Below, piece by piece: positions 1-9,106 of a DNA stretch of 64,000 nt. The stretch is from Acidithrix ferrooxidans (GTDB lineage Bacteria > Actinomycetota > Acidimicrobiia > Acidimicrobiales > Acidimicrobiaceae). The DNA is taken from the NCBI RefSeq assembly GCF_000949295.1, contig NZ_JXYS01000004.1, positions 1 to 64,000 of the forward strand, read 5' to 3'. Position 1 is the first letter of the stretch. Each line of letters starts with the position of its first letter. Made by a program: the position numbers and the translations under genes. The notes below the pieces were generated by a model that made no database searches, was not told the origin of the DNA, and saw only the letters and a list, made by a program, of their open reading frames with translations.

Positions 1-598
1 CCCCCCTGATGCTGCACTGGTACTATGTATTGACGAAAAGACACAGATCCAGGCGTTGGATAGAACCCAGCCACTGCTTCCCATGAGACCTTTTGTTCCA
101 GAGCGGCAAACACATGACTACAAACGCAACGGCACAACAAATCTCTTTGCAGCACTTGATGTTGCCTCTGGCAAGGTGATCACCAACACCACAAAGGCTC
201 ATCGGGCGATCGAGTTCATAGCCTTTTTGGATCAGGTGAAAAAAGAAGTTCCAAAAGAACTCGAAGTCCACGTCATCCTGGACAATTATGCAACGCATAA
301 AACCGATGCTGTACGGGCCTGGCTCATAAAAAACCCCAGATTCCACTTCCATTTTACACCCACCTACTCCTCGTGGATGAACCTGGTTGAGAGATGGTTC
401 TCGGAACTGACTACCAAAATGCTCCACACATCCACCCATAAGTCACAAAAGCAACTCGTTGCTTCGATCAACACCTGGGCAGAGCGCTGGAACCAAGACC
501 CAACACCATTTAGGTGGGTAAAGACAGCTGACGAGATATTCGCATCGATGGCAAAGTATCTGGGGAACTAGAACTCAGGGAACTTATGAGAGGGGATA
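1..598 (+). mobile_element. IS630-family element, left part outside window
   Basis: The right-hand part of an IS630-type insertion sequence. It carries the transposase gene and then about 25 bases up to a TA dinucleotide near 597-600, where sequence of the neighbouring IS1380-type element resumes; IS630 elements target TA. The left end and its terminal repeat lie before base 1, so the inverted repeats cannot be compared. The boundary is inferred from where the interrupted reading frame stops making sense. Confidence 0.7.
2..571 (+). CDS. IS630 family transposase, 5'-truncated by window edge
   Basis: The C-terminal catalytic half of a DDE transposase that cuts and rejoins DNA at the element ends. 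The frame is open from base 2, so the gene starts outside the window; the TTG at 56 is not the true start. All three acidic catalytic residues are visible in order: the Asp in 'VLCIDEK', the Asp in 'ILDNYATHK' and the Glu in 'LVERWFSEL', the spacing and context typical of IS630/Tc1-like enzymes. The C-terminal region 'STHKSQKQLVASINTW' is also family-typical. No stop or frameshift is seen in the visible part, so the enzyme may be functional. It abuts a decayed IS1380-type gene on the other strand. Confidence 0.85.
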   Translation, partial: PPDAALVLCIDEKTQIQALDRTQPLLPMRPFVPERQTHDYKRNGTTNLFAALDVASGKVITNTTKAHRAIEFIAFLDQVKKEVPKELEVHVILDNYATHKTDAVRAWLIKNPRFHFHFTPTYSSWMNLVERWFSELTTKMLHTSTHKSQKQLVASINTWAERWNQDPTPFRWVKTADEIFASMAKYLGN

Positions 599-599
599 C

Positions 600-1109
600 T
601 AGTGGGTGATACCCCCTTAGGTTGGTATAACCAAAGTAAGCTCCTTCTTTTTTGTTTCCATATACCTGACATACTGTGGAATCAACATCAATGGTAAGCG
701 GCTCATCACCTCGACCTGCTCCAGCGAGCCAGGCTCGTTTTAGCAACAAAGCTGCAACTCATTCAACATCTGCGATGTCACTGGTCTCAAAACTACGCAA
801 GAAGACACCAAACCTAGAAGGTGCTGGCATTATCTGACCAAGAATCACTTGTGCATTTGGGCTTTCAAGGATTGCAGTGTCATCAATGCAATCACCACCG
901 GCCAAGATAGATGCGACGATAGCCATAGCTTTTCTGCCAACATTTGCTCGTCCAGGACGATCCTCTAGGTCAATGTGTAAATCAAAGAGATCCCTAAGGC
1001 CAAGTCTCTCAGCAAGGGTGATAGGGAGTATTAATCCACTGTTGGAAACTGCGTTCGAATCGTCAAAGGTGACTATCAAACACTCTAAAGCACTAGCAGA
1101 TGCTCGCAT
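600..1109 (-). pseudogene. IS1380-type transposase remnant
   Basis: The N-terminal part of an IS1380-type DDE transposase. Recognisable stretches are 'GGDCIDDTAILES' followed by 'RFGVFLRSF', and then 'DEPLTIDVDSTVCQVYG' (containing the first catalytic Asp) and 'GYTNLRGYHPL'. The frame is broken by an in-frame TGA at 759-761 between 'SDIADVE' and 'VAALLLKRAW', with homology continuing in the same frame beyond it. Around 600 the protein stops where the IS630 element begins, so at least the C-terminal two thirds are missing. The start ATG is preceded by AAGGAG lying inside a hairpin arm. The gene cannot make a working transposase. Confidence 0.8.
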
Positions 1110-1111
1110 CT

Positions 1112-1182
1112 AAAAGGTGCTCCTTGAACTGGTTGTTTTTTGACTATTACAACCTAAAGTTTACCAGTTCAGAGCACCTTTT
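1112..1182 (-). promoter_or_regulatory. Hairpin over the IS1380 transposase RBS
   Basis: A long inverted repeat directly upstream of the IS1380-type start codon. The arm at 1163-1182 (ACCAGTTCAGAGCACCTTTT) is complementary to 1112-1133 apart from two extra bases. Read on the minus strand, the second arm contains the Shine-Dalgarno AAGGAG just before ATG 1109. Folding of a read-through transcript would hide the ribosome binding site, a control known from other insertion sequences. The element end is probably near 1200-1230 ('cggtggatccaggg'), but the opposite end is lost. Confidence 0.6.
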
Positions 1183-1230
1183 CTATGCCAAAATCAAAGT
1201 CGATCGGCTAAATTTTCGGTGGATCCAGGG

Positions 1231-1555
1231 TTAGGTTCATGGTGGGAGTCGCCAACTCTACGAGGAGTGCCAAGGGATGCAAAAGCTATATCCCGAGTCA
1301 GCTCGAAAGGTCAAAAAGAAAAAGGCAATCTTTGGATCGACCTCTTGGTGCTTATTAATTCGAAGAGAACGCCAGATAAACTCATGGCTCAGCTGACTTT
1401 TTAAAAATTGACGCTTGATTCACTGAAGTGAAATATATTATCTCTCCAGCAAGTATCAAAGATAAACCAACTAGTCGAACTCGATTAAAAAGCAGTTTAA
1501 CTGCTTCATTTCATTCAAGTCAGAGATATCGTCAACACCTCTTTTATGTAACCCT
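1231..1555. other. Intergenic, no gene seen
   Basis: About 325 bases between the IS1380 end and the AI-2E-type transporter gene. A 61-codon plus-strand ORF beginning at 1219 starts inside the IS end, has no ribosome binding site and no recognisable motif, so I do not call it. Confidence 0.5.
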
Positions 1556-2677
1556 TCAATCAACGAAATCAGCTCCAAGGTCAGTCTGACTCGTATCAGA
1601 TTGGCGAGCCTGGTACCTAGGCGCAATAATTTTCCAAACCTCAGCAGAAACGACTTGAATCATCGCAGCTACTGGAATTCCAATTAGAGCGCCAAGAAAT
1701 CCGGCAAGATCCGCGCCGACCAAGACCGAGATGAGAACCCAAAGTGGATTCAGCTTCACCGCCTTAGCCATAATTATCGGATTGAGAATATGATTTTCCA
1801 CCTGCTGATACGCGATAAAGACGACCAAGGATACTAAACCAGCTATCGGTGAATGCAAAAAGGCAATGGCTACTGTTGGCACGCCAGCAAGCAGCCCACC
1901 TACTAACGGTAGAAGATCCACGACTGCCACCCAAAGGGCTAAAAGCAAGACGAAAGGCACTCCGAGAAGCCACAGAGTAACTCCGACGATAATTCCTGCA
2001 ATTGTCGAAGTTGCAACATTTCCAAAGACATAACCGGCAACCGCACGCTCACTCGCCTCGATCGTTCGGATAACTGTAGTGGATGTATTTTTACTCAAGA
2101 GTCCAAGAACCCCACGAATTATCACGGGACCTTCGAGCATGATAAAGACCGCCAATAGCGCAATCGTAATAAAACCTGTTATTCCTGAAAGCACAGTTCG
2201 AGTTGCAGATATCACTGGTCCAGTGAAATTGGTCAGAGCAGATGTAATCCTAGATGTGTTTTGAGCCACCCAGGATTCAATATGCAGTTGCTTGATTAGC
2301 AAGCCAAATTGACCCTGACCATTTTGAGCTTGAGACACTAAGGTTGGCAGCTCGTGGACAAAGGTAACTCCCGCCTGATAGAGAGGCTTCGTAAAGATAT
2401 ATAGAAGCCCAGATATCGCGGTCAGGCCTATAAAGACTACAAAAACTACCGCGATCGAGCGGCGCATGCGCAACTTTGACAGTCCACGAACTATTGGCTC
2501 TAGGACAATCGCTAGGATGCCAGATATTAGAAAATCCAATAACAGTCCTCGCAGCACAATTGCTAGATAGATGCCTAGTCCGGTCAAAACAACGATCAGA
2601 TCAATCAATAGGATCCGCCGCATAAATTCAGCGCGAGAAGAACGTATCTCGAATTCCATGAAAACCTTAACCTTCAT
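1556..2677 (-). CDS. AI-2E / PerM family membrane transporter
   Basis: A 373-residue polytopic membrane protein of the AI-2E (UPF0118/PerM) transporter family. It starts with paired N-terminal hydrophobic segments (about residues 20-55 and 75-95), has a long amphipathic central region (110-170), and ends with several hydrophobic stretches. These include the family-typical 'LPLVGGLLAGVPTVAIAF' region and the 'ENHILNPIIMAKAVKLNPL' signature (around 290-310). Members are proposed to export autoinducer-2, auxin-like molecules or ions, so the substrate cannot be predicted. It is divergent from the flippase-like gene at 2841, with about 160 bases between them. Length and architecture are normal for the family. 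Confidence 0.85.
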   Translation of the reverse strand: MKVKVFMEFEIRSSRAEFMRRILLIDLIVVLTGLGIYLAIVLRGLLLDFLISGILAIVLEPIVRGLSKLRMRRSIAVVFVVFIGLTAISGLLYIFTKPLYQAGVTFVHELPTLVSQAQNGQGQFGLLIKQLHIESWVAQNTSRITSALTNFTGPVISATRTVLSGITGFITIALLAVFIMLEGPVIIRGVLGLLSKNTSTTVIRTIEASERAVAGYVFGNVATSTIAGIIVGVTLWLLGVPFVLLLALWVAVVDLLPLVGGLLAGVPTVAIAFLHSPIAGLVSLVVFIAYQQVENHILNPIIMAKAVKLNPLWVLISVLVGADLAGFLGALIGIPVAAMIQVVSAEVWKIIAPRYQARQSDTSQTDLGADFVD

Positions 2678-2840
2678 TTTGATAGATACTTATTAAGCTA
2701 AAAGCAACGCATTCGTTAAACTATGTCAACTTCTCTCCAATGAGAATCTAGCCATACGAATTCACGAGGGCGCCAAACTATAGCAAACGGAGCAGACAAT
2801 CGGCGATTTCAAAGACAATGATCCAATTGATCACTCCTCC

Positions 2841-4013
2841 ATGGCCAAAAAATGGAGGTCTCGTCTTCGCCTGCGTCGTTTTGCCATCAAGGGCATCAAA
2901 GGGGCGCTGCTACTGCTTGTTCTTGAATACCTCGTCCTACCCCAGCTAGCCGGGGCGAGAAAGTCTCTCAGCGTACTTGTTAACGTGAATGTAGCGTGGA
3001 TAGGAGCCGGTCTCGGTCTCGAAATCGCAGCGCTAATCGCATACGCGAAGCTGACACAATCGGTATTGCCCACCAAGGTGCTCTCCCTTGGCAAGATCTT
3101 TAGAATAGACCTGGCATCCTTGGCAGTTTCACACGTGATACCTGCGGGAACCGCTGGAGGCACCGGAGTATCCATGAAACTCTTTACTGGCGGTGGCATA
3201 CGAGCAACTGACGCCGGTTTCGCAATTGCAGTCCAAGGAATCGGTTCCGCGGTAGTTCTAAACCTAATCCTTTGGGTAGCTCTTATCATCTCAATTCCAA
3301 TGAGAGGGTTCGACGCAATCTACGGAATCGCCGCCGGAATCGGCGCCGTTGTCTTCACCGTATTTTTCCTACTCCTGATTTTATTTACTCGAGGAGAGAC
3401 AAAAGTTGAAAGATTGATCGATTGGGTTTCACGACGTATCTCATTCCTGTCCAAGGAAAAAGTAATGCCGATCCTACAGAGAATCGCCACTCGAATTCGC
3501 GATCTAGAATCCGATCCAGATCTCCTAAAGCGTGCAATAGTATTCGCGCTATTGAACTGGCTCCTAGACGCAGCATCGCTTTGGGTATTCATGGCTGCCT
3601 TTGGATATTACGTCAATCCAGACTCACTATTGGTCTCTTATGGATTAGCTAATGTTCTAGCAGCCATCCCAATTACCCCAGGAGGGTTGGGCGTTATTGA
3701 GGGTGTCCTCACCTCGACACTGGTGGGGTTTGGCTCGCCTCGCGCTATTGCAATCCTTGGGGTAATTGGATATCGATTAATCAACTTCTGGCTGCCGATT
3801 CCCGTTGGAGGCCTCCTCTATATCGGCGCAAATCGAAAGAACGGACCTACCACTGGAACATTACCAACGGTAATAAACAATGAACTACCCAGCGCAGAAT
3901 CCAATGATGAACTTGAGGCTCGTTCCACTTCGATAAGTTCAAAGAAATTCATCGAAGCAATCACCAGGTCACATCTATTCCGCTACCGCAAGATAACGAA
4001 AGCTACCGATTGA
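2841..4013 (+). CDS. Lysylphosphatidylglycerol synthase TM-domain protein (UPF0104)
   Basis: A 390-residue integral membrane protein of the UPF0104 / MprF-flippase-like family. Multiple hydrophobic segments run from about residue 20 to 330. The conserved stretch 'VIPAGTAGGTGVSMKLF' near residue 100 and 'AAIPITPGGLGVIEGVL' near 275 are hallmarks of the transmembrane part of lysylphosphatidylglycerol synthases. The cytosolic aminoacyl-transferase half of MprF is absent, so it more likely translocates or binds a lipid than lysinylates one. The C-terminal tail of about 60 residues is hydrophilic. The specific lipid substrate is unknown. It is transcribed alone, divergent from the AI-2E-type gene. 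Confidence 0.8.
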   Translation: MAKKWRSRLRLRRFAIKGIKGALLLLVLEYLVLPQLAGARKSLSVLVNVNVAWIGAGLGLEIAALIAYAKLTQSVLPTKVLSLGKIFRIDLASLAVSHVIPAGTAGGTGVSMKLFTGGGIRATDAGFAIAVQGIGSAVVLNLILWVALIISIPMRGFDAIYGIAAGIGAVVFTVFFLLLILFTRGETKVERLIDWVSRRISFLSKEKVMPILQRIATRIRDLESDPDLLKRAIVFALLNWLLDAASLWVFMAAFGYYVNPDSLLVSYGLANVLAAIPITPGGLGVIEGVLTSTLVGFGSPRAIAILGVIGYRLINFWLPIPVGGLLYIGANRKNGPTTGTLPTVINNELPSAESNDELEARSTSISSKKFIEAITRSHLFRYRKITKATD

Positions 4014-4411
4014 TCAACTTTTACACAAGGAAGCGGTTACAGGTTTAGAGAAATCGTCCATCTAAACACTACTATTTGGGTTTTGTTTTGGGCTAATCTC
4101 TTGGCCCAATCTCTAGAGCGCGAGCTAGAACTTTCACTAAAAAATTAAGCGGTTCGTAATCTTCCTTCGTCCGCTCGTAGCCGCTAACAAACTTTCCGAC
4201 ACATCTCTCCAGTCTCTGAACTGTACACCTCTGGACCATGCAGCTCTATAACGCTTTTCACCTGCTGGCGGGGTGTGTCTGAAAAACTCAATCGTTGAAA
4301 CAGACAATAGGGTACCAAATTTAAACACACGACCATCCAAAGTCAAGACTCACCATGACCAGGGAGTACATGAGTGTCCTTATTCACAATGTAGCCATGC
4401 TGGCCATCGAG
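4014..4411. other. Intergenic, no gene seen
   Basis: About 400 bases. A 69-codon minus-strand ORF (4137-4346) lies here but has no ribosome binding site or recognisable motif, and I do not call it. Confidence 0.5.
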
Positions 4412-4711
4412 TCAACTTTCGATCATCTCTTCATTGAAGATGTCAAGCAAAGCGCCGACCTCTTTCGTAGCTTCATTGGGGTGGCGAAAATGCATTGATG
4501 CATTAACTTTGTAGTAGTTACGTCTACCAACTCTTGTCACCTCGACATAGCCATCCTCTACCAGGTCTGCGAGAATCATCTGAGTCGCTCTTTCGGTAAT
4601 TCCAACCGCCTTCGCAATGTCTTTCATCAACGCATCCGAACGCGAATCAACTGCCAAAAAGACATGACCATGATTCGTCAGAAAGGTCCATTTTCGTCCA
4701 ACTTTGTCCAC
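4412..4711 (-). CDS. Small winged-helix transcriptional regulator
   Basis: A 99-residue protein that is essentially one winged helix-turn-helix domain. The helix-turn-helix spans about residues 28-50 ('DIAKAVGITERATQMILADL'), followed by a wing with 'DGYVEVTRVGRRNYYKVN'. This layout resembles MarR/ArsR-type DNA-binding proteins, but no metal-binding cysteines are visible, so the signal it responds to is unknown. The start is GTG 4711, supported by AAGGAG about 8 bases upstream. It stands alone with long gaps on both sides, so its target genes cannot be inferred from context. Confidence 0.75.
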   Translation of the reverse strand: MDKVGRKWTFLTNHGHVFLAVDSRSDALMKDIAKAVGITERATQMILADLVEDGYVEVTRVGRRNYYKVNASMHFRHPNEATKEVGALLDIFNEEMIES

Positions 4712-5652
4712 TTGCTCACTCCTTGATGGATGTCATAATGACCGACTCCGACTAAACATTATTCCGGAATCAAAAATATTCCAAAGCCTGATGGAGCCAA
4801 TTAATTTCCAAACGAAGTGGAGATTTTCCCAAAGGCGAAATCGGGTATAAAAAGTCATCGAAATAAACACTTCGCAAAGCAAACTTGTGATAAAGCTCAC
4901 CAGGGCATCGCCTAAAACTTCCAATCCATGGAGAGCAATCCGTCAAAATGGGACAATAATAATTGAGACTCATTCAAACCGACCAATTAGCCAAGCAGGA
5001 AAAAGAAGGTTACTAACAGCGCTAAGGGCATGTTCTTGATCGTTTCTCTGTTGCCACGATATTTTGCGGCCACCAACAAACCCGAGATTGAGCTACCACC
5101 ACAGCACCGAGTCTCAAAGAGATGACGCTTATCGTCGGCTATTCGCCACCTAGAGCGCAGGTGTAAAATGCATAGGTAGATGAGTGAGTGAGTGAATGAA
5201 TGAAACCGCCGAAAAGGCAATTCAACTGATGGCAGCGAAATTCACATCATGGCAACCAATGTTTCCACAAGCCCGTTGTATATCATTTGGTTTCTCGGGC
5301 CAGAGCACCCAAAGTGGCAAATCGCAAGAACCAAATTGAACGAACCTAGCCTAAAACTGCCTACCTCGATTAAAAATTGGAATTGGCATTACCAATGAGA
5401 TCCATAAAATCCCTTCTACCACCCGAATGAGGCGGCCATCACCATAAACACTCTAATAAAAGCAAGCAACACTAGTCGACCGAGTTGATAGATGGGAGTC
5501 GTTCTTGAATTAGTTAGCCATGATGGCCAAAAGGATCGGGGCACCCAAGGCAAACAAAATTCTCATCGATCTTGTCCACTCGGGAGAAGGTTCGCAACTA
5601 ATTTTGAAATAGAATAAACCTTTTAAAAAATATCGCCTAAGTTGTCTCAGTA
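4712..5652. other. Long intergenic region
   Basis: About 940 bases with short overlapping minus-strand ORFs (60-77 codons) that lack ribosome binding sites and motifs. A short low-complexity stretch of TGAGTGAG/TGAATGAATGAA occurs at 5179-5204. I see no RNA gene or clear promoter. Confidence 0.45.
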
Positions 5653-7248
5653 ATGAGCGAACCAAGTTTCCTAAAGATCAACCAAATAGCGCCCACAGAG
5701 AACACCGGTGTAATTGTTGCCGCCCTCGATATGGGGTCTAACTCATTTCACCTAGTTGTGGCACGAGGTCATGGTCACAATAACTTTGAAGTTCTACTCA
5801 AAGAAAAGGTCATGATGCGCCTCGGTGATGAAGTCGCGCAAAACAAAGTGATATCGAACGAATCGGCAAAGTTAATCAAAGAGACGGTTGCTACTATGGC
5901 AAGCCTCGCCAGCGGTGTAGGCGCGAGCGAGATGGTCGCTTTGGCTACCGCAGCATTCCGAGACGCTAGAAATGCGGGTATCATCGTTGACGACTTAGAG
6001 GAGACCCTTGGCATTAAAGTCTCGGTAATCTCTGGACAAAAAGAGGCGGAATTAATCTGGAATGCGCTCACTCATGGGGTTGACTTCAATGGCGAAATGG
6101 TCATCGGCGCCGATCTCGGAGGTGGGAGCATGGAAATCACTGCGGGAACTCAAGATGCACTCGCCTATGCCAAAAGTTTCGCGGTAGGTGTAGGTCGCTT
6201 GACCACCCAATTTTCTAGCTCCAAAGCACCATCTGGCATAGATTCAAAATCTCTTCGGAGCCATCTTGAGGCAACCCTAGCCAATGAGCTACTTACCGTA
6301 AAATCAGAAATCGTCCCAACGACTCTTATTCTTTCTTCTGGAAGCTTCCTCAATATTGCCCGAATGGCCCTCCTTCGTACATCTCGGGCACAGTGGGAAA
6401 ACACTTCAATAAATCAAGCCGAAATCGCTATATCACAGCTAAGATCGATCTGCTCGGACCTTACAAAGCTCGATCAAAAGTCTCGAAGCAAACTCTATGG
6501 CATCGACGAAAAGCGAATTGATCTACTTCCAGCCGGGGCAGAGGTCTTGGGACTCCTCTTAGACACACTGAAACCCGCTCGAGTTATCACATCTGAATGG
6601 GCACTTAGAGAAGGGATCATCCTACGAGAACTCTCTCAAAGAAGCGAAACAGAGTTCGAGGGATCACCTGAGTCGATCAAGCTTGCGTCGCTTACATCTG
6701 TGGCCGCCAGATATGGCTGGAACGAAGGCCATTCACGCCAAGTCGCAAACCTAGGTTTAGAGATCTTCGACCAGACTAAGGGCCTTCACAACCTCGGGGA
6801 TTCAGATAGAGAACTTCTCTACCTAGCAGCCCTGGTTCATGATATCGGAGAATACATCTCAGTCGAGGGCCATGATCGCCACGGTGCCTACCTGTTGGAA
6901 AACTCACGACTTCCAGGTTTCAACAAAGATGAGCGAAATGAATTGCTCTCAATAGTCAGGTACCACAGACGTGGAACTCCAAAATCTGATTACGGGCCCT
7001 TTGGCGAACTCACCAAAGCCCGAGCAATCGTAGTAACAAAACTAGCTGCCATCTTACGTCTTGGTGATGCACTCGATCGCTCACATAGCCGCATCGTTGA
7101 AAAGTGCCGAATCGTGACCAATTCGACACAAGTCCTTCTTTTCGTTACATCACCGACAAAGATAGAACTTGAAGAATACGGGCTCAGGCGCAAACGTCAA
7201 CTATTCGAAGACACATTTAATCGTGAAGTTCATCTAATTCAAGAGTAG
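5653..7248 (+). CDS. Ppx/GppA phosphatase with C-terminal HD domain
   Basis: A 531-residue exopolyphosphatase / guanosine pentaphosphatase family protein, expected to hydrolyse polyphosphate or pppGpp in the cytosol. The N-terminal ASKHA-fold shows the phosphate-1 motif 'ALDMGSNSFHLVV' (about residue 25) and the phosphate-2 motif 'GADLGGGSMEI' (about 155). The C-terminal third carries an HD-type domain with 'LAALVHDIGEYISVEGHDRHG' around residues 395-415, as in long Ppx/GppA proteins. Length fits the long form. The choice between Ppx and GppA cannot be made from sequence alone. The 3' end overlaps by about 32 bases the end of the convergent gene at 7217. Confidence 0.85.
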   Translation: MSEPSFLKINQIAPTENTGVIVAALDMGSNSFHLVVARGHGHNNFEVLLKEKVMMRLGDEVAQNKVISNESAKLIKETVATMASLASGVGASEMVALATAAFRDARNAGIIVDDLEETLGIKVSVISGQKEAELIWNALTHGVDFNGEMVIGADLGGGSMEITAGTQDALAYAKSFAVGVGRLTTQFSSSKAPSGIDSKSLRSHLEATLANELLTVKSEIVPTTLILSSGSFLNIARMALLRTSRAQWENTSINQAEIAISQLRSICSDLTKLDQKSRSKLYGIDEKRIDLLPAGAEVLGLLLDTLKPARVITSEWALREGIILRELSQRSETEFEGSPESIKLASLTSVAARYGWNEGHSRQVANLGLEIFDQTKGLHNLGDSDRELLYLAALVHDIGEYISVEGHDRHGAYLLENSRLPGFNKDERNELLSIVRYHRRGTPKSDYGPFGELTKARAIVVTKLAAILRLGDALDRSHSRIVEKCRIVTNSTQVLLFVTSPTKIELEEYGLRRKRQLFEDTFNREVHLIQE

Positions 7249-7872
7249 CCATCTCCAAAGACAAGCAATAATCACTTAGTCGATGATCACTTGGTAGATC
7301 CAAATAACAACCTGAGCCTCCAGAAGTCTGATATGTTCCCGGGGCTATATTGATTCCCACCGCCCAGTCCCCATCACCAAAAGTAGTCAAAGGGGCACCA
7401 GTAGCTGCCAATGGACTCCAAGTACCACATCCCTGGGTCTGAAAACCAACGTCAGAAGCCAAAATAGTAACCACGCCGTGACCCGGTGGCGTTCCGTTCG
7501 CCAAAACACTAGAGAGCGATCCGCTCAAATCACTCGACCGCTCCCAATAACAACCTGAGCCTCCATAAGTCTGATAGCTTTCCGGGGAAATCTGCTTGCC
7601 GACGACCCAGGTGCCATCCGAAAAATTCGATCCCAACGATGCAGCTGCTGTCGTTTGAGACTGCGTCGCCGAAGTTGAAGCACCCAATGTACTGGAAGTA
7701 GTAGAAACAGGCGAATTTCTAGAACCAGTAGTAGTTAGTGGCTTATTCTTAGAAGCACTCACCTTAGATGAAGGAGTTGGTTTATTCTGATTGGTTGCAA
7801 TAATGGCTAATTATGACCAACGCAGCGCCACCGATAGTCATCTTACGCTGGCGATTTTTTTAGGGCTGACAT
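7217..7872 (-). pseudogene. Exported repeat protein with disrupted N-terminus
   Basis: The longest intact frame (GTG 7762 to 7217, 181 codons) has a Ser/Thr-rich linker and then two repeats built around 'GDGTWVVGKQISPESYQT' and 'GDGDWAVGINIAPGTYQT', each followed by 'GGSGCY', a motif of secreted actinobacterial proteins of unknown role. This frame lacks any export signal. Just upstream, codons from ATG 7872 would encode a short basic stretch and a hydrophobic segment like 'MTIGGAALVI', but in another frame. Removing one A from the seven-base run at 7855-7861 and one at about 7810-7814 joins everything into one protein with an N-terminal membrane anchor. The second repeat also ends abruptly after 'GCY'. 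A decaying gene is the simplest reading; sequencing error is the alternative. Confidence 0.6.
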
Positions 7873-9106
7873 TAGAAATATCTAAATTCCAATCACTCGT
7901 AACCATGTATTAGAAAACCATTGTAACAAGTTGAATAGAGATATAAGCTCTTTTATAGATAGAGTTATCGATTCTTTTCTAAAAGTCTCAGTGCCATTAT
8001 GAAACTTACTATTGAGCAGCAACCAAAGATATGAGTCCTGGAGTAGAATCAGAAAGATTTTGACTCCGAGGAGATACTCTGAAAGATTTACGCATTTTTA
8101 TTCTTGCATTCCAAAATCAAGATATAAGCCCGCCTCGAACCCATTTAACTTCCAAGATGCCAAAACCAAAAGAATATCCCCGTTAAAAATGCTGTATGTC
8201 GTCTATTTCACAGGAGGATCAGCGTCAAACTTTGCCCCCTTGGAATCAGTCGGTTCTGAATTTTAAGGTACAAGCCACCCAGGCAATGACGACTAAATGT
8301 GCCTATTATGCGTCCCATAAAGTAGATTAACAAGATATTAAATCGTTAGGATATCATCGTAAGGTGATTGTTCAACACAAAGCTACCATTGCCATTGGTC
8401 CAGGGAATAGATCGAGCCAACTTTATTTTCACTTACACAATCGACACCAAGCAATCTAATCCGAATCAATAACGACCAGATAGATTCAAGACAAAATTAC
8501 CTACAATCAAGAACAATAACCTTTCGATTTCAAGGCGTAGCGATAAACTCGCGCCTCTGGCTATGAAAAAATAAATCACTCAAAATTCTCGATTGTCTGT
8601 AATCCATCAGCTTTGGCAAAGCACGAGAATTCGGCCAATTTAGCCGCCAGCCAATCACCTAAAGCATTAAGTCCCCATCGTTAAACAATTAATAATTAAG
8701 GTACATCCCTATGGCCCAAAGGTTCCAGCGGCGCTCGTCGAAGTGCGATTCAATAGCGACATCCACCGCGCGGAGTCTTCATGGGCAATTCAAAAAACAG
8801 ATCTAGAGTGCTTTAGTCTTGGCAGATCACCATTTTGTCGATAGAATCCCTTATGCCACAACGAAGCAAATCTCCAATTCTGATAGGCCTTATCATCCAG
8901 CGGTAAACCGGCTCTCCTGTCAATCATGAATCACATGGACATAACCTCTAGGCTGTGGAGAATTGACCCCAGCAACTTCAACCGATTCATCGAGAAGCTA
9001 ACCTGTCAAAAAGTTATCTTTTACCCAAAACACAGGCCATCGTCGATCGCTCTTGCGTATTTTCTAGAAACGAGACAATAAAATTTCCAATAATCCATCG
9101 ATCGAA
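7873..9106. other. 1.2-kb region without recognisable gene
   Basis: AT-rich sequence between the decaying repeat gene and the class V aminotransferase gene. One 84-codon plus-strand ORF (8012-8266) has no ribosome binding site and no domain-like pattern. No tRNA, rRNA or mobile-element end was recognised. It may be gene debris or regulatory sequence. Confidence 0.5.

Noticed and set aside
23-439. 138-codon minus-strand ORF at the left edge
   Set aside because: Lies wholly within the IS630 transposase in antisense; the plus strand shows all catalytic motifs.
877-1113. 78-codon plus-strand ORF
   Set aside because: Antisense shadow of the IS1380-type transposase remnant.
8012-8266. 84-codon plus-strand ORF in the long intergenic region
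   Set aside because: No ribosome binding site, no motif and composition like the surrounding non-coding DNA.
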